A stretch of 64,000 nucleotides of DNA from Pseudomonas putida (GTDB lineage Bacteria; Pseudomonadota; Gammaproteobacteria; Pseudomonadales; Pseudomonadaceae): positions 62,001-126,000 of the forward strand of contig NZ_JANHLK010000017.1 of NCBI RefSeq assembly GCF_028682635.1, written 5' to 3'. This document shows, piece by piece, positions 17,013 through 25,377 of the stretch (its first letter is position 1; each line of letters opens with the position of its first letter). The position numbers and the translations under genes were made by a program. Below the pieces are notes generated by a model. The model did no database searches. It was not told the origin of the DNA and saw only the letters and a list, made by a program, of their open reading frames with translations.

Positions 17013-17072
17013 GGGGGTGTCTCCAGTCTTGTTGTTTTTTTTATTCAAGGCACAGCGGTGAAACGTTTGCGT

Positions 17073-17960
17073 TTACTGCTTGAAGTGCGGCTCCGGCAGA
17101 CCCTTGACGCCGGGATCGAGGGCGAACACGCCCCCGGCCAGGGACTGTTCATCCTGGTCGTCTCCCGGGCGGATCGAGGTCACGAACAAGGTGTCCAGGC
17201 GAGTGCCACCGAAGGCGCACATGCTCGGTTTTTTCACCGGGACGGCCAGGGAGCGGTCCAGTCGACCGTCGGGGGTGAAGCGGTGAATCAGCCCGGCATC
17301 GTTGCCGCAGATCCAGTAGCAACCTTCGGCATCGACCGCCGCGCCATCAGGGCGACCGGCGTGCTGGTTCATGTCGACGAACAGGCGGCGGTTGGTAGGG
17401 GTGGCGCTGTCGATGTCGTAATCGAAGGCCCAGATCTGCTGCACCAGCGGATGGGAGTCGGACAGGTACATGGTCCGGCCGTCCGGGCTGAAGGCCAGGC
17501 CGTTGGGCACGATAAGGCCGTTCAATTGCGCCGGCAGCGGTCCTTGCTCGCCGGCGCTGTAGCGATAGAGCGAGCCCACGGCGGCATTGGCGCCCATGTC
17601 CAGCACCATGCTGCCGGCCCAGAAGCGGCCCTGGCGGTCACAGCGACCATCGTTGAGACGCATGTCCGGGCGGGCGTGATCGACCTGGGCCAGGGGTTCG
17701 CTGTCGAGGCTGCCGTCGGCATGCGCATGCAGATGGAAGAACCCGCTCTCCATGCCTGCGACCCAGCCACCGTCGGGATGGCGGGCGATGCAGGCGAGCA
17801 TTTGCGGGGTTTTCCAGGCGTGCACATGACCGGTCAGCGCGCTCCAGCGCTGCAGGCCGCCGGCGGGAATGTCGACCCAATACAGGGCGTTTTCCTCAGA
17901 CACCCACACCGGGCTTTCACCTACCGTGTTGCGCGCATCGACAATCAATTCGGCTTTCAT
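17073..17960 (-). CDS. SMP-30/gluconolactonase family lactonase
   Basis: A 295-residue six-bladed beta-propeller hydrolase. Metal-site regions visible are GESPVWVSEENALYWVDI, RLNDGRCDRQGRFWAGSM, NGLAFSPDGRTMYLSDS and DGAAVDAEGCYWICG. It lies 38 bp after udh, whose product is an aldarolactone, so it most likely opens galactaro- or glucaro-lactone to the aldaric acid. There is no signal peptide, so it acts in the cytoplasm. The exact lactone preference cannot be read from sequence. Confidence 0.88.
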   Translation of the reverse strand: MKAELIVDARNTVGESPVWVSEENALYWVDIPAGGLQRWSALTGHVHAWKTPQMLACIARHPDGGWVAGMESGFFHLHAHADGSLDSEPLAQVDHARPDMRLNDGRCDRQGRFWAGSMVLDMGANAAVGSLYRYSAGEQGPLPAQLNGLIVPNGLAFSPDGRTMYLSDSHPLVQQIWAFDYDIDSATPTNRRLFVDMNQHAGRPDGAAVDAEGCYWICGNDAGLIHRFTPDGRLDRSLAVPVKKPSMCAFGGTRLDTLFVTSIRPGDDQDEQSLAGGVFALDPGVKGLPEPHFKQ

Positions 17961-17998
17961 GGCAACTCATTCCCTTGGTTGTGGGGGGATCAGGACGA

Positions 17999-18823
17999 TC
18001 AGTCGCCGAACGGGCCGGCCGCGCAAAAGGCACCGCCCTGGTAGATCCGCGCCGGGTCATCAGCGGCCGGCAGCGGCTGGGCTTCGACTTTTTCACGGAA
18101 CACTTCGGAGTTGTCCTTGGGCTTGTAACCCAGCGCGCTGGCGTAACGGTTGTCCCACCAGACGTCCTTGTTGTCGGACGCGCCATAGACCACGGTGTGG
18201 CCGACGTTCGGGGTGTAGAGCGCACGTTCCAGCAGCTGGGTAAGGTCGCCGAAGCTCAGCCAGGTGCTCATCATCCGGCGGTTCTGCGGTTCGGGGAACG
18301 AAGAGCCGATGCGCACGCTGACCGTCTCGATGCCGTAGCGATCGAAGTAGAAGGTGGCCATGTCTTCGCCGTAGGACTTGGACAAACCGTAGTAGCTGTC
18401 GGGGCGGCGAGGGGAGTGGGCGTCGATGACTTCGTCCTGCTTGTAGAAGCCGATCACATGGTTGGAACTGGCGAAGATCACGCGCTTGACGCCGTGGCGG
18501 CGGGCAGCTTCGTAGATGTGGAACACGCCGCAGATATTGGCCCCAAGGATTTCTTCGAACGAGCGCTCAACCGACACGCCGCCAAAATGCAGGATCGCGT
18601 CCACGCCTTCGACCAGTTGATCCACGGCGTTTTTGTCGGCGAGGTCGCAGGGCACGACTTCTTCGCGATCATCAATGGCAGGGGCGATGTCGGCGATGTC
18701 CGACAGGCGAATGACATTGGCGTACGGGCGCAGGCTCTCGCGCAGGACTTTGCCCAGGCCACCGGCGGCACCGGTCAGCAGCAGGCGATTGAAGGGCGTT
18801 TGGGCGGTTGCAGTGGTTGTCAT
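17999..18823 (-). CDS. udh: NAD-dependent uronate dehydrogenase
   Basis: A 274-residue short-chain dehydrogenase/epimerase-fold enzyme that oxidises galacturonate or glucuronate at C1 to the aldarolactone. Nucleotide motif LLTGAAGGLGKVLRE (about residues 15-29); catalytic FASSNHVIGFY and YYGLSKSYGEDM (Tyr/Lys pair); DKNAVDQLVEGVDAILHFGG. It closely resembles my recollection of the Pseudomonas Udh proteins. It leads the operon udh-lactonase-TRAP-epimerase, and its start lies 45 bp from an operator that is repeated in front of oprD. Confidence 0.94.
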   Translation of the reverse strand: MTTTATAQTPFNRLLLTGAAGGLGKVLRESLRPYANVIRLSDIADIAPAIDDREEVVPCDLADKNAVDQLVEGVDAILHFGGVSVERSFEEILGANICGVFHIYEAARRHGVKRVIFASSNHVIGFYKQDEVIDAHSPRRPDSYYGLSKSYGEDMATFYFDRYGIETVSVRIGSSFPEPQNRRMMSTWLSFGDLTQLLERALYTPNVGHTVVYGASDNKDVWWDNRYASALGYKPKDNSEVFREKVEAQPLPAADDPARIYQGGAFCAAGPFGD

Positions 18824-18867
18824 GGGAATTCCTGGACAAGCAGTTGTTATTATTGGGTCGTTGTAGG

Positions 18868-18883
18868 TTGTCGTACGACATTG
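18868..18883 (-). promoter_or_regulatory. Operator upstream of udh (TTGTCGTACGACATTG)
   Basis: The 16-mer contains the perfect 12-bp palindrome TGTCGTACGACA (18869-18880). A copy matching 14 of 16 bases lies before oprD at the identical distance (45 bases from the start codon) and in the same orientation. The layout is what one expects for a GntR-type hexuronate/aldarate regulator; no such regulator gene is in this window. Confidence 0.75.
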
Positions 18884-19010
18884 CTGAAGTATCGTTAGGA
18901 TTTCCGGTTTTTGTCAACGCGACATTGGTGGAATTTGACGGAGGGTTGTCACGATCAATTCTCCGAGAAAATCTCGATCCCTGTGATTGATCCCTGATGG
19001 CACTCGGACC

Positions 19011-19076
19011 TGTAGGAGCTGGCTTGCCAGCGAAGGCGTCCGCGAGATCGCCTTCGCCGGCAAGCCGGCTCCTACA
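19011..19076. repeat. REP doublet (GTAGGAGCT type)
   Basis: Inverted pair TGTAGGAGCTGGCTTGCCAG ... CCGGCAAGCCGGCTCCTACA between oprD and the udh promoter. The two arms differ slightly, as if from two REP subfamilies. Confidence 0.88.
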
Positions 19077-19099
19077 GGAACGAGGTCGATCTTCGGGAA

Positions 19100-20398
19100 T
19101 TACAACAACGAAATCGGATAGCTGATGAAAATCCGGTTCTCATCAAATTCGTTGGTGCTGAAATCCTTGCGGATACTCGCGTTGCGCCATTTCACGTTGA
19201 GGTTTTTCAGCGCACCGCTCTGCACGGTGTAGGCCAGTTCCGATTCACGGCCCCATTCCTTGCCGTCGGTGATGGTGCCGGTGTGCACGTTGTCGCCGCT
19301 GATGTAGCGGTTCATCAGGGTCAGGCCGGGAATGCCGAGGGCGACGAAGTTGTAGTCGTGACGCACCTGCCAGGACTTCTCTTTGGCGTTGTCATAGCTG
19401 GAGTTGTAGCTGTCGTTGGCCAGGGTCCCGCCACTGGTGCCGTTGACCCGCATCCACACGTCGTCGCCGCTGAGTTTTTGCAGGCCGACGTAGAAGGTGT
19501 TGCCGCCGTATTTGGCCGAGAGCAGGGCAAACGCGGTCTTGTTGTCGAGGTCGCCGGCCAGGGCGCTGCCGTCTTCCTTGCCGATGAAGTAGCCGAGGTT
19601 GGCGCCCAGGGTCCAGTCGCCGATGGGCTGGCTGTGGCTAAGGTTGAAATACTGCTGCTGATAGATATCGCTGAGTTCGGCATACCAGACGCCGACCTGG
19701 GTGCGTTTGTCGTTGAAGGCGTATTCGCCGCCGCCGAAGTTGAATCGGTCCGAGGTGAAGGCGGCCGATTTGCCGTTCATGAACATGTCTTCCATGCTCG
19801 CATCGTTGCGCGGGCTGTTCTGGCGGAACTGCCCGCCGTAGAGCGTCAGGCCGCTGATCTCGGTGGAGGTCACCTGGCCGCCGCGGAAGGTTTGCGGCAG
19901 CGAGCGACCGTCGTCGGAACGCAGGATCGGCAGCACCGGCATCCATTCGCCGACCTTCAGTTCTGTTTTCGAGATCTTGCCTTTGAGAGCCACGCCCAGG
20001 CGCCCAAAGTTGTCGGCCGGGCGGCCGTCGCCGTGGATCGGCAGCAACTGCGTACCCCCGGTGCCTTTGCCGCCGTCGAGCTTCTGCGAGTACAGGCCAA
20101 GCACATCGACACCGAAGCCGACCGGGCCCTGGGTGTAGCCGGACTTGGCGTCGAGGATGAAGTTCTGTGTCCATTCTTCCGCCTTGCCCTGGGGGTAGGC
20201 CGGGTTGGTGTAGTTGCGATTGATGTAGGCGTTGCGCAGGTTCAGCGTGGCTTTGGCGTCATCGGTGAAGCCTTCGGCCTGGCAGGCGATGGGCAGGGCG
20301 AGGGTCAGGCTGCTGCAACCGATCAGGCTCAGCGTCTGCAAACGGGTAAAGGACGGGCGTGGGGTACGGGCGGACGAATCGCGGACGAGCTTGCTCAC
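19100..20398 (-). CDS. OprD-family outer-membrane porin
   Basis: A 432-residue, 18-strand-type specific porin. It starts with GTG (20396-20398) preceded by AAGGGAG. A signal peptide includes TLSLIGCSSLTLALPIACQA, cleaved near AEGFTDDAKATLNLRNAYIN. Family marks are NLRNAYINRNY, WTQNFILDAKSGYTQGPVGFG, EWMPVLPILRSDDGRSLPQ and the closing ENRIFISYPISLL. It shares its operator with udh, so it is probably the outer-membrane entry route for the uronate used by the cluster. Confidence 0.93.
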   Translation of the reverse strand: MSKLVRDSSARTPRPSFTRLQTLSLIGCSSLTLALPIACQAEGFTDDAKATLNLRNAYINRNYTNPAYPQGKAEEWTQNFILDAKSGYTQGPVGFGVDVLGLYSQKLDGGKGTGGTQLLPIHGDGRPADNFGRLGVALKGKISKTELKVGEWMPVLPILRSDDGRSLPQTFRGGQVTSTEISGLTLYGGQFRQNSPRNDASMEDMFMNGKSAAFTSDRFNFGGGEYAFNDKRTQVGVWYAELSDIYQQQYFNLSHSQPIGDWTLGANLGYFIGKEDGSALAGDLDNKTAFALLSAKYGGNTFYVGLQKLSGDDVWMRVNGTSGGTLANDSYNSSYDNAKEKSWQVRHDYNFVALGIPGLTLMNRYISGDNVHTGTITDGKEWGRESELAYTVQSGALKNLNVKWRNASIRKDFSTNEFDENRIFISYPISLL

Positions 20399-20442
20399 TG
20401 TGACGCTCCCTTGCTGCTTTTTGTTTTTATTTTTGTCATACG

Positions 20443-20458
20443 TCGTCGTACAACATTG
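20443..20458 (-). promoter_or_regulatory. Operator upstream of oprD (TCGTCGTACAACATTG)
   Basis: Differs at only two positions from the site in front of udh and sits the same 45 bases from the start codon. The palindrome is slightly imperfect here (GTCGTACAAC), so the regulator might bind it more weakly. Confidence 0.72.
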
Positions 20459-20534
20459 GCGCAGATATTTGCGGGATTTTAAGGGGTTGTCAATCGGAAG
20501 TTATACGATGACTTTAAGGCAATGGTTAAAACCT

Positions 20535-21240
20535 GTGTGAGCCAGCCTGCTGGCGATAGCCATCTCACATTCAACATTGATGCAGGCTGATACTCCGCCA
20601 TCGCCAGCAGGCTGGCTCCCACAGGGGACAGGGTTTGTCAGCCGGAAATCATGGGTGCCAAGGTGCCCAGCAAAGAGACGGCAGCTACCGCGCCAAGCCC
20701 CAGCAACCACTCCAGCAGCACACTGTAATTTGTGGGAGCCAGCCTGCTGGCTCCCACAGGGGACAGGGTTTGTCAGCCGGAAATCATCGGTGCCAGGGTG
20801 CCCAGCAAAGAGACGGCAGCTACCGCGCCAAGCCCCAGCAACCACTCCCAGAAGCACACTGTAATTTGTGGGAGCCAGCCTGCTGGCGATAGCCATCTCA
20901 CATTCAACATTGATGCAGGCTGATACTCCGCCATCGCCAGCAGGCTGGCTCCCACAGGGGACAGGGTTTGTCAGCCGGAAATCATCGGTGCCAGGGTGCC
21001 GAGCAAAGAGACGGCAGCTACCTCGCCAAGCCCCAGCAACCACTCCCAGCAACCACTCCCAGCAGCACACTGTAATTTGTGGGAGCCAGCCTGCTGGCGA
21101 TAGCCATCTCACATTCAACATTGATGCAGGCTGATACTCCGCCATCGCCAGCAGTCTGGCTCCCACAGGGACAGGGTTTGTCAGCCGGAAACATGGGTGC
21201 CAAGGTGCCCAGCAAAGAGACGGCAGCTACCGCGCCAAGG
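20535..21240. repeat. Tandem REP array carrying copies of the 3' end of copD
   Basis: About 700 bp made of alternating blocks. One block is a REP doublet (GAGCCAGCCTGCTGGCGATA ... GCCAGCAGGCTGGCTCCC) with spacer CATCTCACATTCAACATTGA. The other is a ~93-bp segment that, read leftward, encodes NYSVLLEWLLGLGAVAAVS and then LLGTLAPMISG with its stop, the C-terminus expected of CopD. The copD blocks begin at 20638, 20773, 20971 and 21181, giving period lengths of 135, 198 and 210 bp. The first period has lost the middle of the doublet; the third block carries an extra 13-base duplication; the second block has a 1-base insertion; the fourth is cut where it joins the body of copD. Not a CRISPR array: there are no unique spacers. 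Confidence 0.9.
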
Positions 21241-21583
21241 GGAGGCTGGAGCGCCATGGCGTCAGCAGCAGGATCACCAGCAATGCGTTGAGCAGCAGGT
21301 GCCAGCCCCAGACTTCACCGAAAAAAGTACGACCAAGCACCCGCAGCAAAATCGCCGGTTCGAACGCCGCCGCCCAGGTGCCCGCCATGCTCGCGGTGAC
21401 CAGCAGTAACCAGCCGACACCGCTGGCCAGCGCCACGACCGCCAGCCACTGACTGAGGCGCAACAGTGGCTGATCCAGCGTTGTGAGGCGACCCAACAGC
21501 AGCGGCCGGAACACCCACGCCCCGAACAACATCAGCACCACGCAAAAATGTACGAAGCGGCACAGCACCATCGCATCCGCCAT
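21181..21583 (-). pseudogene. copD: copD, internally deleted and frameshifted
   Basis: The N-terminal part begins at ATG 21581-21583 and encodes MADAMVLCRFVHFCVVLML, continuing through four predicted membrane segments to LLLTPWRSSLPLAR. The sequence then jumps at about 21240 into the 3'-terminal block of the same gene, but out of frame, and hits TAG at 21227-21229. The product would be 118 residues against roughly 280-300 for intact CopD-family inner-membrane copper proteins, so about half the gene is missing. It lies 3 bp after copC, the usual copCD order. It could also be an assembly collapse in the adjacent REP array. Confidence 0.8.
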
Positions 21584-21586
21584 GTA

Positions 21587-21952
21587 TTACTGGCCCACCT
21601 TGAACGCGTAGGCGCCTTCGCTTTTGTGGGTATCGACCGACACCACATGCCACTCGACCTTGTAGTCTCCAGCGGTGAAGGGGACCGCCGGCGTGACAAT
21701 CAGGGTCTTTTTATCAGGACCCTGGGTGACCAGGCTTTTGACCAGGATCTCGTCGCCGTCGCGGCTGATCGTGACTTTGCAGAAGTCGGCCTCGACGCCT
21801 TCGGAAAACACCAGGCTCAGTTCCGCGGGAGGCTTCACGGTGCTGTCGGCAGCAGGTGTCTGGCTTTGCAGGTGGGCGTGAGCCCATACAGATGAGGCGC
21901 ACAGGAGCGCGCCGAGCAGAGCGATGGTGGTCAGGGTGTTCTTCAAGCGCAT
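21587..21952 (-). CDS. copC: Periplasmic copper-binding protein CopC
   Basis: A 121-residue protein from ATG 21950-21952 with GAGGGA upstream. The signal peptide ends at SSVWA, leaving mature HAHLQSQTPAADSTV. The N-terminal His plus the later VSVDTHKSEG (Asp-x-His) form the classical CopC Cu(II) site. The Met-rich Cu(I) site of long CopC proteins is absent, so it is the single-site type. It normally works with CopD in copper uptake or delivery; here the partner gene just downstream is broken, so its present role is uncertain. Confidence 0.92.
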   Translation of the reverse strand: MRLKNTLTTIALLGALLCASSVWAHAHLQSQTPAADSTVKPPAELSLVFSEGVEADFCKVTISRDGDEILVKSLVTQGPDKKTLIVTPAVPFTAGDYKVEWHVVSVDTHKSEGAYAFKVGQ

Positions 21953-22090
21953 GTCGGGTCCCTCGGCGGCAGGTTTCAAGTGGTGGTCAGTCTAGCCGCG
22001 CCAGAGCGGTTATACGAAGTTTGGTTGTCCTCTGTCGCCGCGCCGTAGAGCGGTGCTAGTCTTGTTCAATGTTGTTGTCAGGGAGCCCTC

Positions 22091-22711
22091 ATGGGCAATC
22101 ACAAGATCGAGATCCGTCGCAGTAACGTCGAGAAAATTCTGCTGGGGGCCGAGAAGGTCTTCGCCGAAAAAGGCTTTGGCAGCACCGCCATGGCCGATAT
22201 CGCCGCCGAAGTGCAACTGCCGCGTTCCAACCTGCATTACTACTTCAGCACCAAGACCGAACTGTACAGCGCCGTGCTGTTCGACCTGCTGGAAGTGTGG
22301 AAGCAGGATGCGCTGTGCTTCGAGATGTTCGACGACCCGCGCGTGGTGCTCAGCAGCTATATCCGCGCCAAGATGAACCACTCACGCAGCCGCCCCTACG
22401 GCTCGAAAGTCTGGGCCAACGAAATCATCCACGGCGCACCGACCCTTGGCGAGAAGCTCGACGCGAGCCTGTACGACTGGGCCAAGATGAAGGAAGCGAA
22501 GATCCGCCAGTGGGTCGACGACGGCCGCATCCTGCCAGTGGAGCCTTCAAGCCTGCTGTACATGATCTGGGCCTCGACCCAGCACTACGCCGACTTTGAT
22601 CATCAGGTGAACATTCTCAACGATCATCAGCCGCTGTCGGACATGCAGTTTGAACGGGCAGTGCAGACGGTGACCAGTGTGATTTTGCGGGGGATTGGGT
22701 TGGAGCCTTGA
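22091..22711 (+). CDS. TetR-family regulator, RutR-like (pyrimidine catabolism)
   Basis: A 206-residue repressor. The N-terminal TetR helix-turn-helix covers about residues 10-60 (ILLGAEKVFAEKGFGSTAMA, PRSNLHYYFSTKTELY). The C-terminal ligand domain has LYMIWASTQHYADFDHQV, closely matching E. coli RutR, whose ligands are uracil and thymine. The reductive pyrimidine genes lie 1.4 kb to the right, so this is probably the pathway regulator (PydR-like). It is separated from them by an orphan rhs gene. ATG at 22091 follows a GGGAGC site. Confidence 0.82.
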   Translation: MGNHKIEIRRSNVEKILLGAEKVFAEKGFGSTAMADIAAEVQLPRSNLHYYFSTKTELYSAVLFDLLEVWKQDALCFEMFDDPRVVLSSYIRAKMNHSRSRPYGSKVWANEIIHGAPTLGEKLDASLYDWAKMKEAKIRQWVDDGRILPVEPSSLLYMIWASTQHYADFDHQVNILNDHQPLSDMQFERAVQTVTSVILRGIGLEP

Positions 22712-22732
22712 GATTAATACTTCTGTAGAGTG

Positions 22733-23806
22733 TTAATTTCTGATTGATTTATTGGTTCTTTCAAGTTCTTCGATGGTAACGCTTCTGATCTTAACCTCCA
22801 GGAAGATCCTCTTTTGTCTTAGTTTCCATCGCTTTATTGAACTCGGTTCAGATGCTATTTGACTTGTTAAGTCTTCCCAGTGTGTTTTTTGTGATCCAGT
22901 ATACATTGCCTGAAGATTCGACGATTCTTTGAATTCTTCGTACTTTTTTGCGTTGTTGTAGAGTTTGTCCTTGTATTGGATATTTTTCTTTGATGTTTTT
23001 TTTGATATTTTTTTGGTTTTTGAGTCCAGTTTAAAAGGACCTAGTTGGTGCGGAAATGGTTGCGCCGAACTGCTAGGTGTTGACGCTTCCTGAGGCAGTA
23101 TCCGGTACTTTGTTTGTGAACTGCCAGAACTTAGCGAGGTGGCGTGACCGATGGCAGTGGGTGTTGGTGATGGGGCATTTGCTCGGGCACTAGAAGTGGC
23201 TGTGGTAACCGAAGCGCGGTTAACATCTGCGGTTTGCGATGCTTTCCTCAATAGAGCTTTGAAGTGCGCGAGGCGAGAATTTCCGGTAGGGTCTCCGAAG
23301 TTGATCGGGTCCCATCCACAATACGCATAAGGATTAATGCCGCCCTCACTAAAAGGGCTGAGCTCATCCGGGCTGTTAAAACGCATCAGAACAGGATTAA
23401 AAAAGCGATTGCCCTGTCCTAGTGGGTAGTGACCCGTTGTAGCGTCAGGACATTCCCCGTTAAACCCGATCAAGGCACTTAAACCACTTTTCACAGGATG
23501 ATGCCCGTAGGCGCAATAGGCAAATTGCTGTGGATTAATCCGTGACACCGTTTTCATCAGCGAATGCGCCTGGTCGGTTGCCAGCAACGTGGTTTGGCTC
23601 ACACCAGCTTCATTTTGACTCTGCGCCAATGGTTGGGCTTGATGGCGGAAGATTGTTCGTTGTATCTGTTGTCCCAGCTCGGTAGCCAGGTGGTTCTCTT
23701 GATAGAAACGCTGGGTGCCCTCGGTCTGCAAAAGTCCCACACCAATAAGTCGATCCAATGGGTCGTATACATAACGGCGCAAAATCTTCAATGCTGGGGC
23801 TGACAT
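22733..23806 (-). CDS. Orphan RHS-core protein with variable AT-rich C-terminus
   Basis: A 357-residue protein. The N-terminus RYVYDPLDRLIGVGLLQ and the core FFNPVLMRFNSPDELSPFS...NPYAYCGWDPINFGDPTGNS (about residues 135-177) are the RHS-repeat-associated core of short Pseudomonas RHS proteins. After it come a Ser/Thr/Pro-rich linker (about 180-250) and a lysine-rich tail (KTKKISKKTSKKN) coded by visibly AT-rich DNA below position 23040. In RHS proteins the part after the core is the interchangeable toxin. No toxin family is recognised here, and no immunity gene fits between its stop (22733) and the convergent regulator (22711). Confidence 0.8.
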   Translation of the reverse strand: MSAPALKILRRYVYDPLDRLIGVGLLQTEGTQRFYQENHLATELGQQIQRTIFRHQAQPLAQSQNEAGVSQTTLLATDQAHSLMKTVSRINPQQFAYCAYGHHPVKSGLSALIGFNGECPDATTGHYPLGQGNRFFNPVLMRFNSPDELSPFSEGGINPYAYCGWDPINFGDPTGNSRLAHFKALLRKASQTADVNRASVTTATSSARANAPSPTPTAIGHATSLSSGSSQTKYRILPQEASTPSSSAQPFPHQLGPFKLDSKTKKISKKTSKKNIQYKDKLYNNAKKYEEFKESSNLQAMYTGSQKTHWEDLTSQIASEPSSIKRWKLRQKRIFLEVKIRSVTIEELERTNKSIRN

Positions 23807-23985
23807 GGCGCAGTCCTCGCTGGCGAAATGAATGCGTGTCAGCTTCGTAGTTAATTCGGGGGGCGTCTACTAGCAGAACTGATAGTCAGGAAGGTGTGTC
23901 GGCGATGATCAGGGGTATCAGCGCTGGGTGCAGTCGCAGGAGATTGGATTGAAGGCTTGAGGCTTATGGTGACTGTACCGGCTTT

Positions 23986-24078
23986 ATCGCGAGCAAGCTC
24001 GCTCCCACAGGGATCATTGGTGTACTCAGGATTGATGTACGACACAAATCCACTGTGGGAGCGAGCTTGCTCGCGATG
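23986..24078. repeat. REP doublet (GTGGGAGCGAGCTTGCTCGC type)
   Basis: Inverted units ATCGCGAGCAAGCTCGCTCC and TGTGGGAGCGAGCTTGCTCG about 44 bp apart, just after preA. The rest of 23807-24102, upstream of the rhs gene, holds no ORF that I can support. Confidence 0.88.
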
Positions 24079-24102
24079 GCGTCGGTTCAGAGGCCGCAGA
24101 TT

Positions 24103-25377
24103 TCAAGGACTGACGTGATAGGGATTTCTCGGGTCATGATTCCAGTCCAGAAACGGCTTGCCAGTGTCCACCGGCACCATCTCGATGCAGTTCTCGACCG
24201 GGCAGGTGATCTGGCACAGGTTGCAACCCACGCATTCCTCATCGATCACTTCATACGCGTGCGTACCATCGGCCTTTTTCAGGCTGGCCACCGCCTGGTG
24301 CGAAGTGTCCTCACAAGCGATATGACAGCGCCCACAACCAATGCACGCCTCCTGGTCGATCTTCGCGATCACCTGATAGTTGATATCCAGGTACTTCCAG
24401 TCGGTGGTATTGCCCACCGCACGCCCGGAAAACTCGGCGATGCTGGCGTAGCCCTGACTGTCCATCCAGCGTGACAGGCCGTCCTTCATTTCTTCGACAA
24501 TGCGAAAGCCGTGCAGCATCGCCGCCGTGCACACCTGCACCGAACCGCTGCCCAGGGCCATGAACTCGGCGGCGTCGCGCCAGTTGCCGATGCCGCCAAT
24601 GCCGCTGATTGGCAGGCCCAGGGTCTGCGGGTCGCGGGCGATTTCGGCGACCATGTTCAAGGCGATCGGCTTGACCGCCGAGCCGCAATAGCCGCCATGG
24701 GTGCTCTGGCTGCCGACGATGGGATTGGCGACCATGCGCTCCAGGTTGACGCTGGTGATGGAGTTGATCGTATTGATCAACGACACCGCATCCGCGCCGC
24801 CACGGTGCGCCGCGCGGGCCGCCACGCGGATGTCGGTGATGTTCGGCGTCAGCTTGACGATCACCGGCAGCGAGCAATACGTCTTGCACCAGCGGGTGAC
24901 CTGCTCGACGTATTCCGGCACCTGGCCGACCGCCGCGCCCATGCCGCGCTCCGGCATGCCGTGGGGGCAACCGAAGTTGAGTTCGATGCCGTCGGCACCG
25001 GTGGCTTCCACCAGGGGCAGTATGTGTTTCCAGGACTCTTCGACGCAGGGCACCATCAGCGACACGATCAGCGCGCGGTCCGGCCAGTCCTTCTTGACCT
25101 GGGTGATTTCCCGCAGGTTGATCTCCAGCGAGCGATCGGTGATCAGTTCGATGTTGTTGAAACCGAGGACTTCTCTGTTAGCCCCGAAGTGCGCCGAATA
25201 GCGCGATGACACGTTGACCGCCGCCGGGTCTTCCCCGAGGGTTTTCCAGACCACGCCGCCCCAGCCGGCCTCGAAGGCGCGGACCACGTTGTAGGCCTTG
25301 TCGGTCGGCGGCGCGGAGGCCAGCCAGAACGGGTTGGGGGACTTGATGCCGGCGAAGACAATCGACAGATCGGCCAT
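24103..25377 (-). CDS. preA: NAD-dependent dihydropyrimidine dehydrogenase subunit PreA
   Basis: A 424-residue FMN/Fe-S subunit that reduces uracil and thymine to the dihydropyrimidines. The FMN barrel carries PNPFWLASAPPTDK, NFGCPHGMPERGMGAAVGQ and ISGIGGIGNWRDAAEFMALG. Two [4Fe-4S] ferredoxin motifs close the protein: CIGCGRCHIACEDTSHQ and CVGCNLCQITCPVENC. It abuts preT (stop of preT at 25378), so the two subunits are made together. The pathway continues with hydA and the amidohydrolase encoded to the right. Confidence 0.96.
   Translation of the reverse strand: MADLSIVFAGIKSPNPFWLASAPPTDKAYNVVRAFEAGWGGVVWKTLGEDPAAVNVSSRYSAHFGANREVLGFNNIELITDRSLEINLREITQVKKDWPDRALIVSLMVPCVEESWKHILPLVEATGADGIELNFGCPHGMPERGMGAAVGQVPEYVEQVTRWCKTYCSLPVIVKLTPNITDIRVAARAAHRGGADAVSLINTINSITSVNLERMVANPIVGSQSTHGGYCGSAVKPIALNMVAEIARDPQTLGLPISGIGGIGNWRDAAEFMALGSGSVQVCTAAMLHGFRIVEEMKDGLSRWMDSQGYASIAEFSGRAVGNTTDWKYLDINYQVIAKIDQEACIGCGRCHIACEDTSHQAVASLKKADGTHAYEVIDEECVGCNLCQITCPVENCIEMVPVDTGKPFLDWNHDPRNPYHVSP

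Noticed and set aside
20501..21166. A 221-codon minus-strand frame through the REP array
   Set aside because: Its translation is repeated REP peptide (GASLLAMAEYQPASM, CGSQPAGDGG) and copD remnants in wrong frames; no gene.
20535..21240. A CRISPR-like look of regularly repeated units
   Set aside because: Both the repeats and the 'spacers' recur; the spacers are copies of copD and there are no cas genes. It is a REP/gene-fragment tandem.
22712..22732. An immunity gene after the rhs gene
   Set aside because: Only 21 bp lie between the rhs stop and the convergent regulator; no ORF fits on either strand.
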